A stretch of DNA of 64,000 bases from assembly GCF_014695915.1 (NCBI RefSeq), contig NZ_JACJPF010000039.1, forward strand, positions 30,279 to 94,278, given 5' to 3'. The stretch comes from Trichocoleus sp. FACHB-40. GTDB lineage: Bacteria; Cyanobacteriota; Cyanobacteriia; Cyanobacteriales; FACHB-T130. Each line of letters starts with the position of its first letter. Position 1 is the stretch's first letter. Shown here piece after piece: positions 52,114-60,566 of the stretch. The position numbers and the translations under genes are program-made. The notes under the pieces were generated by a model. The model worked only from the letters and a program-made list of their open reading frames with translations. It did not search any database and had not been told where the DNA came from.

Positions 52114-53508
52114 ATGAGCTTAAAAACTCAAGTCATGCGGGGAGGAATCTACCTGGTATTGCGTCAGGGACTGGGAGTATTCATCAGTCTGGCGGGAGTG
52201 ATGCTAGTTACCAAGGTGATCGGTCCAGAAAACTACGGTCTGTACGCTGCCGCTGTCAGTATATTTTTGTACCTCCAGATGCTCAGTCAACTAGGTATTG
52301 AAGTTTATCTGGTGCGGCGAGAAGGGGAAGAAGAACTAGGAGTATACCACCAAGCTTTCACCCTGCTGCTATTGCAAGCGTTGGCCGGAATGCTTTTAGC
52401 TTTTTTGGCGCTTCCCTTAATAGAAAGCTGGGTGAACATCAAAGGGTTTCGCCCGGTAGCGCAAGTCTTGTTTCTGGGGCTTCCCGTCGTTCTCCTCAAT
52501 CAAGTACCGATGGCCCGGCTAGAGCGCAATCTAGATTACAAGCGGGTAGCTTTAATTGAACTTCTCGGTCAGTTATTTTACTACGTGATAGCCTTTCCAT
52601 TGGCTTTTCGGGGAGCCGGAGTGTGGGCGCTGGTGGCTGGATGGTGGCTACAGCAAGCTCAAACTCTAGCACTACTCTACTGGAGTGCAGGCTATCGTCC
52701 CCGCTTTGCCTGGAACTGGGATTTAGTTAAGCAGATGTGGGGGTACGGCATGAGCTTCTCAGCGTCAATTTGGGTCTGGCAACTGCGTACCCTAATCAAC
52801 CCCTTGCTAGTAGGTAGGTTCGCCGGGGCCGAAGCGGTGGGATACGTGGCTTTAGCCATCCGCATTATCGAGATTCTTGGTTTTGTCAAGGCAGCAACCT
52901 GGCGAATTTCTATCGCTACCCTCTCCCGCTTGCAGGGGGACAAAGAACGCCTAGTAAGAGCTGTAACTGAAGGCATGGGTTTACAGATATTAGCAGTGGG
53001 GCCGCTGTTAGTCGGAGTTAGTTGGGTTAGTCCTTGGCTAATTCCTCTAGTATTTGGCGATCGCTGGCTTCCGGTAGTACAAGTTTATCCTTTTATCGCC
53101 TTGGGCTACCTGACCAACTCCCTGTTTAATATGCACTCCTCCGCCCTCTACGTTCTGCGGCGAAACTGGGAAGTTACAGCCTTTCACATCGTACACATGG
53201 CTCTTTTTGCGGGAGCAGCATTTTTGCTTTTACCCCGCCTGGGATTAATCGGATACGGTTGGGCTGAGATAGTGGCTCTGACGAGTTACGTTGTAATTCA
53301 CTTCTATTTGGTGCGGGATATTGGCAACCCAGACTATCGGCTGACTGGCTTGTGGTGGGGTGCTTTTGCTGCGGCTCTGTTTGCTTATCAGTTAGGATGG
53401 TGGGCGGCGCTGGGATTAGTAGTGGTGGCTTTGTTGCCCAGTACGCACCAAAAGCTGAGAGATTACATTAAAAGTATCAGGGGAGCAAAGTCTGAAAGGG
53501 CGTCTTGA
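52114..53508 (+). CDS. Wzx-type oligosaccharide flippase
   Basis: 464 residues with about 12 to 14 hydrophobic helices. The N-terminus (VMRGGIYLVLRQGLGVFISL, VTKVIGPENYGLYAAA) fits the MOP/Wzx superfamily. It should flip lipid-linked repeat units across the inner membrane for polymerisation by the O-antigen-ligase-like protein encoded next. It begins a second, probably coordinated, run of plus-strand genes. Confidence 0.9.
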   Translation: MSLKTQVMRGGIYLVLRQGLGVFISLAGVMLVTKVIGPENYGLYAAAVSIFLYLQMLSQLGIEVYLVRREGEEELGVYHQAFTLLLLQALAGMLLAFLALPLIESWVNIKGFRPVAQVLFLGLPVVLLNQVPMARLERNLDYKRVALIELLGQLFYYVIAFPLAFRGAGVWALVAGWWLQQAQTLALLYWSAGYRPRFAWNWDLVKQMWGYGMSFSASIWVWQLRTLINPLLVGRFAGAEAVGYVALAIRIIEILGFVKAATWRISIATLSRLQGDKERLVRAVTEGMGLQILAVGPLLVGVSWVSPWLIPLVFGDRWLPVVQVYPFIALGYLTNSLFNMHSSALYVLRRNWEVTAFHIVHMALFAGAAFLLLPRLGLIGYGWAEIVALTSYVVIHFYLVRDIGNPDYRLTGLWWGAFAAALFAYQLGWWAALGLVVVALLPSTHQKLRDYIKSIRGAKSERAS

Positions 53509-53670
53509 AGTTAGCGCGATTGTAGCTACGGTCTCTCAATGTTAAAAGTTATACCATTGGATTTTGGAATTGCAACAGTTAAAGTTCTGAAATCCTTTGC
53601 ATGCAAGGGTTTCCCAATCGACGATGGTATTAGCGGCTCATCAGAAAATTCAGATTAATTTTCCTTCCCT

Positions 53671-54999
53671 ATGTCACCAGCTCAAACTGTAAATCCCCTC
53701 CTAAGCTTCTTTGAAAAAAGATTCGCCATTCTTACCCTGGTAGTCTTCACAGGTGTTTTGAATTTTGCCAGCTATTACAATGTGTCTGAGGGCGTACCAG
53801 GATACGGCTTTTACGTTTCGTCTTCCTTTGACCGTCTGGTGTCGCTGCTGCAATATGGGATTTATGCGACAACTTTATTTTTTATTGTTGCCCGGTTCAA
53901 AAGTGTTGTTCGCCCTGCTCTGAGAGACCCATTCTTATTAGTTCTAATAGGAATTATTGTTACTTCATTTTTTTGGTCTGATTTCCCAAGTATATCGAGA
54001 AAAGCTGGTATATTTGCATTAACAACAACCTTATTTGGATTGTATCTTGCTTCCCGCTTTAGCTTAAAAGAGCAGTTAAAAATAATAGCGTGGGCGTTGG
54101 GTATAGTCGCAGTATTTAGTTTATTGTATACCCTCGGTTTGCGGGGATCGGGAATAGAAAATGGGACTCACTCGGGAGCTTGGCGAGGACCATTGTTGCA
54201 CAAAAATCTCTTTGCTCGGCTGATGCTTGTATGTGCGTTTCCTCCATTACTAGCTGCTCTTGATCTTCGCAACAAGTACCGCTACCTTGTGTTTGGTGTT
54301 GCTGGTCTGACAATTGCTCTAATTATACTTTCAACTTCTAAAACTGCTCTGGTTATCTTTCTTACTTTGATACTTCTGTTACCTCTGTATAGAGCTTTGC
54401 GATGGAGCGATAACCTGGCAATTCCCTTCTTTATCACTGCAATATTAGTAGGTGGAAGTATGGCTACATTTACTGTAGCTAGTTGGGACAATTTGCTGTT
54501 TAGTTTAGGGAAAGATCCTACCCTCAGCGGTCGTACAGAGATTTGGGAAGCTGTCATGCATAAAATTTGGGAGCGTCCTTGGTTAGGTTACGGGTATCAG
54601 GCGTTTTGGATAGAGGGAGGAGAGTCAGATTATGTGTGGCGCGTACTTCGCTACAGGGTGTATCAGGCTCACAATGGTTTTTACAATATAGGAGTAGAAA
54701 TTGGTTTGTTAGGAGCGTTGTTTTTTGTGCTTAGTGTGGTTTTTGCTTATATACGAGCAATCAAATACGTGCGTACAAGTACAACTTCGGAATCTCTATG
54801 GCCTCTAATTTACTTAACGTTCTTGCCTATGTATAATTACACCGAGAGTACGATTGTCGAACCAAACTCTATTTATTGGGTTTTGTTTGTTTCAATCACT
54901 TTCTCTTTGAGAAATGTCCAAGGGGTAAAGGTTAGGAAAGAAAGCGAAAGATTAAGTGAAAAAACTGTTAGCCCAACAGGTATAGAAAGCTTTCCTTAA
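53671..54999 (+). CDS. O-antigen ligase/polymerase family membrane protein (Wzy/WaaL-like)
   Basis: 442 residues with around ten to eleven helices. A large periplasmic loop contains GRTEIWEAVMHKIWERPWLG and HNGFYNIGVEIGLLGALFF, which is the Wzy_C/O-antigen ligase pattern. The motif LLHKNLFARLM is also typical. Polymerase and ligase cannot be separated by sequence alone. With a Wzx flippase directly upstream, a polymerase role is favoured. Confidence 0.88.
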   Translation: MSPAQTVNPLLSFFEKRFAILTLVVFTGVLNFASYYNVSEGVPGYGFYVSSSFDRLVSLLQYGIYATTLFFIVARFKSVVRPALRDPFLLVLIGIIVTSFFWSDFPSISRKAGIFALTTTLFGLYLASRFSLKEQLKIIAWALGIVAVFSLLYTLGLRGSGIENGTHSGAWRGPLLHKNLFARLMLVCAFPPLLAALDLRNKYRYLVFGVAGLTIALIILSTSKTALVIFLTLILLLPLYRALRWSDNLAIPFFITAILVGGSMATFTVASWDNLLFSLGKDPTLSGRTEIWEAVMHKIWERPWLGYGYQAFWIEGGESDYVWRVLRYRVYQAHNGFYNIGVEIGLLGALFFVLSVVFAYIRAIKYVRTSTTSESLWPLIYLTFLPMYNYTESTIVEPNSIYWVLFVSITFSLRNVQGVKVRKESERLSEKTVSPTGIESFP

Positions 55000-55204
55000 T
55001 GTTCCACCGTACCTAGGCTTAATCTGGGTTCAGTCGAGAGGGAAGCTAAGCAAAAAACTTGCGGAGAATGTGAGGCAGAGCCTGGCAGCAAGTATTTCCA
55101 GACCGCAACCCAGCAAGAGATAACAAGATATAGGGTAAGTTTGTTACATATTTCGTCCGACAAATTACTTTACACTACCTATCAAAACCTAAAGGAATGA
55201 TTTC

Positions 55205-56173
55205 ATGAATACCCAAATGAAGTTATCAGAAAATACGCAACAATTGCTCAATTGTCCAGTTTGCCAGTCAAAGTTAGAATTGGTCAAAGAGGAATTTGGA
55301 TGTACAAATTCTGAGTGTAAAGCTCATTTTCCTGTGGTTGATGGAATACCTGTTTTAATTAATGAGTCTTCGAGTATCTTTTCTTTTAGCGATTTTTTAA
55401 ATCGTCAAGATACAACTTTCAATTTTCAATCCCAGTCAAAATTGAAAAAGGTTGTTGCCAATCTGCTCCCGGATATTCATGCCAATATCAAGGGAAAAGC
55501 TAATTACAATCAGTTTTTAAAGCTGGTAATGCAGCTGAATAAAAAGCCTAAGATTTTGGTAGTTGGTGGGGGTATAGTGGGAGATGGAATGGAAGCTGTT
55601 TTTTCCAATCCAGATTTGGAAATTGTTAGCACTGATGTTTCTTTTGGCCCTTGTACAGCATTAATCTGTGACGCTCACGACATACCCTTTGCTGATAACT
55701 CGTTTGATGGGGTAATTGTACAAGCTGTACTTGAACACGTTCTAGATCCGAACCGATGTGTAGAAGAAATTTATCGGGTACTTAAAAAAGGTGGAGTAGT
55801 TTACGCAGAAACTCCCTTTATGCAACAAGTACATATGGGACGATATGATTTTACTCGCTTCACCCATTTAGGACATCGCCGTTTGTTCCGAAAGTTTGAA
55901 GAAGCTTCTAGTGGCGCAGTGTGTGGCCCGGGAATGGCATTAGCTTGGTCATATCAATACTTTCTTTTGAGTTTTGTGAAGTCTGATGCGGCAAAATCTG
56001 CGGTAAAAGCTTTTACCAGGTTGACATCCTTTTGGCTAAAATATTTAGATTATTTTTTAATTGATAAGCCTGGTACATTTGATGCAGCATCAGGATATTA
56101 TTTTATCGGGACAAAGAGCGATCGCGTTCTTTCTGACCGAGAATTGCTTAAACTCTACAAAGGTATACAATAG
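55205..56173 (+). CDS. SAM-dependent methyltransferase with N-terminal zinc ribbon
   Basis: 322 residues. The N-terminus has four cysteines (CPVCQSKL then GCTNSECK) in a Trm112-like zinc ribbon. A class I methyltransferase domain follows: ILVVGGGIVGDG as motif I, CDAHDIPFADNSFDGVIVQ and EHVLDPNRCVEEIYRVLKKGG. The C-terminal extension has an FTHLGHRRLF motif. It probably methylates a sugar or lipid-linked intermediate in the locus. Confidence 0.85.
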   Translation: MNTQMKLSENTQQLLNCPVCQSKLELVKEEFGCTNSECKAHFPVVDGIPVLINESSSIFSFSDFLNRQDTTFNFQSQSKLKKVVANLLPDIHANIKGKANYNQFLKLVMQLNKKPKILVVGGGIVGDGMEAVFSNPDLEIVSTDVSFGPCTALICDAHDIPFADNSFDGVIVQAVLEHVLDPNRCVEEIYRVLKKGGVVYAETPFMQQVHMGRYDFTRFTHLGHRRLFRKFEEASSGAVCGPGMALAWSYQYFLLSFVKSDAAKSAVKAFTRLTSFWLKYLDYFLIDKPGTFDAASGYYFIGTKSDRVLSDRELLKLYKGIQ

Positions 56174-56219
56174 AGTTTTTGCTCATTAAGATTGTTAATA
56201 ATTTATTGCCGGATTTAAG

Positions 56220-57314
56220 ATGTCTAATGTGGCAATTTTTCTCACCTCCCTCGAAGGTGGTGGCGTTGAGAGAGTGCTAGTTAACTTGACTCGTGGTTTT
56301 ATCGAGCAAGGTTTAAGCGTAGACTTAGTTTTAGTTAAGGTTGAAGGGCCTTTTCTGCCTCTGGTTCCGTCAGAAGTAAACATCATAGACTTGCAGGGTA
56401 AGCGGCTAATAACCAGTCTTCCCGCGCTGGTACGCTATCTAAAAGAAAACAAACCGCAAGCTTTACTTTCGGCTTTGGAAGATACAAACTTAGTGGCTTT
56501 ATGGAGTCGAAAAATAGGTGGCGTATCTACTCGAATGGTAGTTAGCGTGCATAATACTCTTTCCATAGAGTCCCAAAATTCAACTCAACTTAAAAGGCGA
56601 ATTTCACCTTATTTGGCACGCTGGTTTTACCCGTGGGCTGATGCAGTTGTTACAGTATCTCAAGGGGCGGCGGATGATTTAATAAAATTGGGTTTGTCTA
56701 AGGAACTGGTTAAAGTAATCTACAACCCAGTTGTTACCCCGGAACTTTTTAAAAAAGTTGCTGAACCTGTGGATCATCCTTGGTTTGCACCGGGTTCGCC
56801 TCCGGTGATTTTAGGTGTGGGACGCTTGGAAAAGCAGAAAGATTTTCCAATGCTAATTCGCGCTTTTGCACTTGTGCAGCAGCAGCGTCCGGCAAAGTTG
56901 ATGATTTTGGGTGAGGGAAAAGAACGTCCACAACTTGAGGCTTTGGTGCAGGAACTAGGTTTAACGGAAGTTGTAGCTTTACCTGGTTTTGTGGCGAATC
57001 CCTATGCTTATATGGCTGCATCGGATGTGTTCGTTCTTTCATCTTTATTTGAGGGGTTACCTACTGTATTAATTGAGGCGATGGCTGGAGGAACCAGGGT
57101 AGTTTCTACCGATTGCGAGAGTGGCCCTGCTGAGATTTTAGAACACGGTCGCTATGGAAAATTAGTACCTGTGGGAGATGTCAAGGGTATGGCAGAGGCT
57201 ATTATTAAGAGTTTAGAGGAGCCTCGAAATTCTGAAGCTTTACGGCAAAAGGCTGCGGAATATTCGCTAGAAAATGCTTTAACAGGGTATCGGCAGGTGT
57301 TGAATGTTAGCTAA
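56220..57314 (+). CDS. Glycosyltransferase family 4 protein
   Basis: 364 residues, GT-B fold. The N-terminus IFLTSLEGGGVERVLVNL, the donor site VGRLEKQKDFPMLIRAF, LMILGEGKERPQL and the motif FEGLPTVLIEAMAGGTRVVS with CESGPAEIL place it in the GT4 group that adds hexoses or N-acetylhexosamines. It lies 46 bases after the methyltransferase gene. Confidence 0.9.
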   Translation: MSNVAIFLTSLEGGGVERVLVNLTRGFIEQGLSVDLVLVKVEGPFLPLVPSEVNIIDLQGKRLITSLPALVRYLKENKPQALLSALEDTNLVALWSRKIGGVSTRMVVSVHNTLSIESQNSTQLKRRISPYLARWFYPWADAVVTVSQGAADDLIKLGLSKELVKVIYNPVVTPELFKKVAEPVDHPWFAPGSPPVILGVGRLEKQKDFPMLIRAFALVQQQRPAKLMILGEGKERPQLEALVQELGLTEVVALPGFVANPYAYMAASDVFVLSSLFEGLPTVLIEAMAGGTRVVSTDCESGPAEILEHGRYGKLVPVGDVKGMAEAIIKSLEEPRNSEALRQKAAEYSLENALTGYRQVLNVS

Positions 57315-57358
57315 CGCTATTTTCTTCCTTTGCTTGTGCTTTAATTAGAGGAATTTAT

Positions 57359-57421
57359 TAGGTTGGGTTGAGGAACAAGCCCCAGTAAGGAACGTTGGGT
57401 TTCGTTGCTCAACCCAACCTA
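57359..57421. repeat. Perfect-armed dispersed palindrome (TAGGTTGGGTTGAG)
   Basis: Arms 57359-57372 and 57408-57421 are perfectly complementary over 14 bp, with GTTGGGTTTCGTTG in the loop side. It is the clearest copy of the family also seen at about 3040, 22185 and 35400. Confidence 0.75.
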
Positions 57422-57497
57422 CAAATTCAGTAATTTTTGAGCGGGAAGAAAGTAAAATAACGACTGGTGAATTTTAAAAAATTTGAAGGGCTAAAGC

Positions 57498-58448
57498 ATG
57501 AACGGTAATCCTAAAGTTAGCATTCTCATTAATAACTACAACTATGCTCGTTTCCTGTCGGAGGCGATTGACAGCGCTCTTAATCAAAGTTATTCTCACA
57601 GTGAAGTAATCGTAGTAGATGACGGTTCTACCGATAATTCACGGGAAATTATTGCCAGTTACGGAGATAAAATTACCCCAGTGCTAAAGGAAAATGGGGG
57701 ACAAGCTTCGGCTTTTAATGCTGGTTTTGCAGCGAGTAGTGGAGATATTATTTGCTTTTTAGACGCTGATGATATCTATGTGCCAGAAAAAGCGGCAGAA
57801 GTTGTAGAGGCGTTTAGCGATCGCGCAGATTTAGAATGGTGTTTTCACTCGCTTAAGTGGGTGGATGCTGAGGGTAAACCTACCGTTAGTGAAAATGGTA
57901 ATGAAGGTGGATCTATTAGCAAGAATGGGGCTGAAAATCCCAAACGCGAGTACGATCTGAGAGAACACATCAAAAAGGGGAAACTAAAGGATAAATTAGA
58001 CAATCTTCCTTCTACGACAGGACTTTGCTTTAGGCGATCGCTTCTACAACAAATTTTACCAATGCCTGAAGCCAAGAGAATTGGACTTAATGATGGTTAT
58101 TTGGAATTTACGGCAATAGGACTGGGTAAAGGTCTGATTTTTGATAAAGAATTAGCTCTTTATAGAGTACATGGCTCCAACGCTTATTCGATGAGGAAGG
58201 ATAAGCAAAAGGTGCAAGCGAGAATAATTGTTCTTACAGCCTATTGGATAAAAAAGAAATTCCCATCGTTTTCTAAATTTACCAATAACTTGTTAGCAAC
58301 AGGTTTGGGTATGTATGGGCGTTCTGGAGGAGTTGAAGAAGAATGTCAGGAATTTGTCAAAAGTTATTTGTCTTCGGTGACGCTACCAGAAAAAATGGAA
58401 ATTTATATGAGGGCGCTTTACAATTATCTGAAAAATACTAAATTTTAA
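57498..58448 (+). CDS. Glycosyltransferase family 2 protein
   Basis: 316 residues with the GT-A fold: VSILINNYNYARFLSEAIDS, VDDGSTDNSREII, and the metal-binding FLDADDI (DxD). A Gly/Asn-rich insert (EGKPTVSENGNEGGS) follows the catalytic core. GT2 enzymes usually transfer hexoses or amino sugars. A dispersed palindromic repeat precedes the gene and separates it from the GT4 gene. Confidence 0.9.
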   Translation: MNGNPKVSILINNYNYARFLSEAIDSALNQSYSHSEVIVVDDGSTDNSREIIASYGDKITPVLKENGGQASAFNAGFAASSGDIICFLDADDIYVPEKAAEVVEAFSDRADLEWCFHSLKWVDAEGKPTVSENGNEGGSISKNGAENPKREYDLREHIKKGKLKDKLDNLPSTTGLCFRRSLLQQILPMPEAKRIGLNDGYLEFTAIGLGKGLIFDKELALYRVHGSNAYSMRKDKQKVQARIIVLTAYWIKKKFPSFSKFTNNLLATGLGMYGRSGGVEEECQEFVKSYLSSVTLPEKMEIYMRALYNYLKNTKF

Positions 58449-58465
58449 AAAATTAATAATAATAG

Positions 58466-58542
58466 ATATAGCAGCATCCGGTAAGTCGCTCTCACGACGA
58501 GAGTGCGATAAACGAAAAAATATTCGTTTAGGACTGCTGTAT
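58466..58542. repeat. Three-armed palindromic repeat
   Basis: Outer arms ATATAGCAG (58466-58474) and CTGCTGTAT (58534-58542) enclose two hairpins, TCGCTCTC...GAGAGTGCGA and AAACGAA...TTCGTTT. This is the shape of a clover-like dispersed intergenic repeat. It lies between the glycosyltransferase and protease genes. Confidence 0.65.
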
Positions 58543-58608
58543 AACAAAAATTGAGAATTGAGCAATAGTGAATCTACCAAGCTCAATTAATAAGACAGGG
58601 AAAGCAAG

Positions 58609-59148
58609 ATGAAACGATTTATAACAGTGCTAGTTTCTCTAACCGGGCTGGTTTTTTATGCAGTCCTGGCGGAGGTGCCAAGGGCGGCTAAAGCCCAGGA
58701 TGACCCGTGTTTTATGGTGGCTCCGGGAGGCAGAACCGTCAACTTAGGTCATCTGTGCGGCGGCGACTCGGCTAGCAAACGGGCGTTTCAAGCCCCAATC
58801 AAACGCCGATTAGGTGGTACACCCGTAATTGATGTGACATTTAATGGCGGGCAAACTTACGAGATGATTCTAGATACCGGGGCTAGCGGGACGATGATTA
58901 CCCGCCGCATGGCATCGGCCTTGCGGGTAGTGCCAGTGACAACGGTTAAAGCTGATACTGCCAGTGCGGTAGGAGTAGAATTTCCTGTAGGATACGTGCA
59001 ATCGATGTCTGTAGATGGTGCTGTTGCCAATAAAGTGCTAGTAGCGATCGCAGGTGCAGATCAAGACATTGGACTTTTAGGGCATGACTTCTTTGGCAAT
59101 TACGATGTCACCGTGAAACGGGATGTGGTGGTGTTTCAACTGCGCTGA
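58609..59148 (+). CDS. Retropepsin-like aspartic protease (clan AA)
   Basis: 179 residues. A signal peptide (1 to about 29, ending AAKAQD) implies export. The active-site motif ILDTGASGTMITRRM places the single catalytic Asp at D89, and the second-lobe signature GLLGHDFFGNYDV follows. Like other retropepsins it should work as a homodimer in the periplasm or cell surface. The substrate is unknown. Confidence 0.85.
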   Translation: MKRFITVLVSLTGLVFYAVLAEVPRAAKAQDDPCFMVAPGGRTVNLGHLCGGDSASKRAFQAPIKRRLGGTPVIDVTFNGGQTYEMILDTGASGTMITRRMASALRVVPVTTVKADTASAVGVEFPVGYVQSMSVDGAVANKVLVAIAGADQDIGLLGHDFFGNYDVTVKRDVVVFQLR

Positions 59149-59172
59149 GGTTGTCGGGAAAGATAAAAATAC

Positions 59173-60408
59173 TCATCCTGTGGCGGAAGCGGCGCTAAAT
59201 CCTAACTGCCAGCACGACACCGCGATAGCCCAATCTTCCTGAGTGTGAACAATTAGCACCCGGATTTTTGATTCAAAAGTGGCGATATCGCGATCGCGCG
59301 GCGATGCGGCATTTTCTTGGGGATCTAGTTGCAAACCCAGAAATTCAAAAGCTGCACAGGCTTGCTCTCTTACCGCCGCCGCATTTTCACCGACACCGCC
59401 AGTAAACACCAGTGCATCTAAGCCGCCTAAACTTGCAAGCATGGCACCGATGTGCTTGCGGAGTGAATGCACGTAAATATCAAATGCCAAAGTTGCGCGT
59501 GGGTTTTCTTGAGCGATCGCACTCAGGATATGGCGCATATCCCCGGATAAGCCGGAAATCCCCTTTAACCCAGAAAGCGAATTGAGTATTTTGTCAAGCT
59601 TTTCGGCATCCATCCCTGACTGACGCAATAAATGGATTAAAATCCCAGGATCGACAGAACCTGAACGACTGCCCATCATCAACCCTTCCAGGGGAGTAAA
59701 CCCCATCGTGGTATCGATGCTATAACCGTTAAGAATTGCCGCCAGGGAACAACCATTTCCTAGATGACAGGTAATCAGGCGCAGAGAATCGAGGTTTCTC
59801 CCCAGAATTTGTGCAGTGCGTTGAGCGCAGTATTGATGGCTGATACCGTGGAAACCATACCGCCGAATACCTTGTTCTAACCACTCGTAAAGACCAGGAT
59901 ATACATAAGCTGCGGGCGGTAGTTGGCTGTGAAAAGCTGTGTCAAACACAGCAACTTGGGGAACGGAATTACCCAGAATTTGCTCTATAGCTTCAATTCC
60001 CTCAAGATTGACTGGGTTATGGATGGGGGCATATTCCGCAAGACGAGCGATCGCGTCTTTGACTTCGGCTGTAATCAAAGTGGGGAGGCGATATTCTTCT
60101 CCCCCATGCACCACCCGATGACCGACAATATCAATATCTGTAGGGTTATCTAGCACCTGAGTATCGCCACACCAGAGAGTTTCCAACATAGAAGCGATCG
60201 CTTTTAACCGATCATCTAGCGGCAACTTGTCCTCAAAAACCGCACCTCCTCCAGTTTTCACCTCAATCAAAGCCATCCCAGGCTGCTTCGTCCAGTCAAT
60301 CTGCGCCTCCCACAAAGGAGTTAAAGGTTCCTGTGGCAAAGAGTCCCCTAACTCATACAAGCAACTCTTCTGGCTGCTAGATCCCGCATTCAAAACTAAT
60401 ATCTTCAT
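59173..60408 (-). CDS. ackA: Acetate kinase
   Basis: Converts acetyl phosphate and ADP to acetate and ATP. It has 411 residues. Diagnostic segments are [71 protein letters not shown] and [10 protein letters not shown]. The gene lies downstream of xfp on the same strand. With phosphoketolase supplying acetyl phosphate, the pair forms a short route from pentose or hexose phosphate to acetate. The 158-base spacer with palindromes may insulate or process the transcript. Confidence 0.97.
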   Translation of the reverse strand: MKILVLNAGSSSQKSCLYELGDSLPQEPLTPLWEAQIDWTKQPGMALIEVKTGGGAVFEDKLPLDDRLKAIASMLETLWCGDTQVLDNPTDIDIVGHRVVHGGEEYRLPTLITAEVKDAIARLAEYAPIHNPVNLEGIEAIEQILGNSVPQVAVFDTAFHSQLPPAAYVYPGLYEWLEQGIRRYGFHGISHQYCAQRTAQILGRNLDSLRLITCHLGNGCSLAAILNGYSIDTTMGFTPLEGLMMGSRSGSVDPGILIHLLRQSGMDAEKLDKILNSLSGLKGISGLSGDMRHILSAIAQENPRATLAFDIYVHSLRKHIGAMLASLGGLDALVFTGGVGENAAAVREQACAAFEFLGLQLDPQENAASPRDRDIATFESKIRVLIVHTQEDWAIAVSCWQLGFSAASATG

Positions 60409-60413
60409 TTTTT

Positions 60414-60516
60414 CGTTCCCAGGCTGAGCCTAGGAATGCGTATTTGGAGGCTCAGCCTCCTGTATCTAAACAAGAGGCTGAGCTTGGAAGGCGTTCCCAG
60501 GCTGAGCTTGGGAACG
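60414..60516. repeat. Cluster of three palindromes between xfp and ackA
   Basis: CGTTCCCAGGCTGAGCCTAGGAA (60414-60436 region), GGAGGCTCAGCCTCC (60446-60460) and CGTTCCCA...TGGGAACG (60492-60516). Variants of one GTTCCCAGGCTGAGC theme, related to the terminator at 8516-8546. Confidence 0.75.
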
Positions 60517-60566
60517 TCTTAAACAGTTTCTCTTAGCCCCTCAAGCGGGGAGGGATTGGGGTTCCT

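Noticed and set aside
51935..52117. 60-codon frame ending on the flippase start codon
   Set aside because: It has no convincing start or ribosome-binding site and no recognisable features. It could be a leader peptide but I cannot support it.
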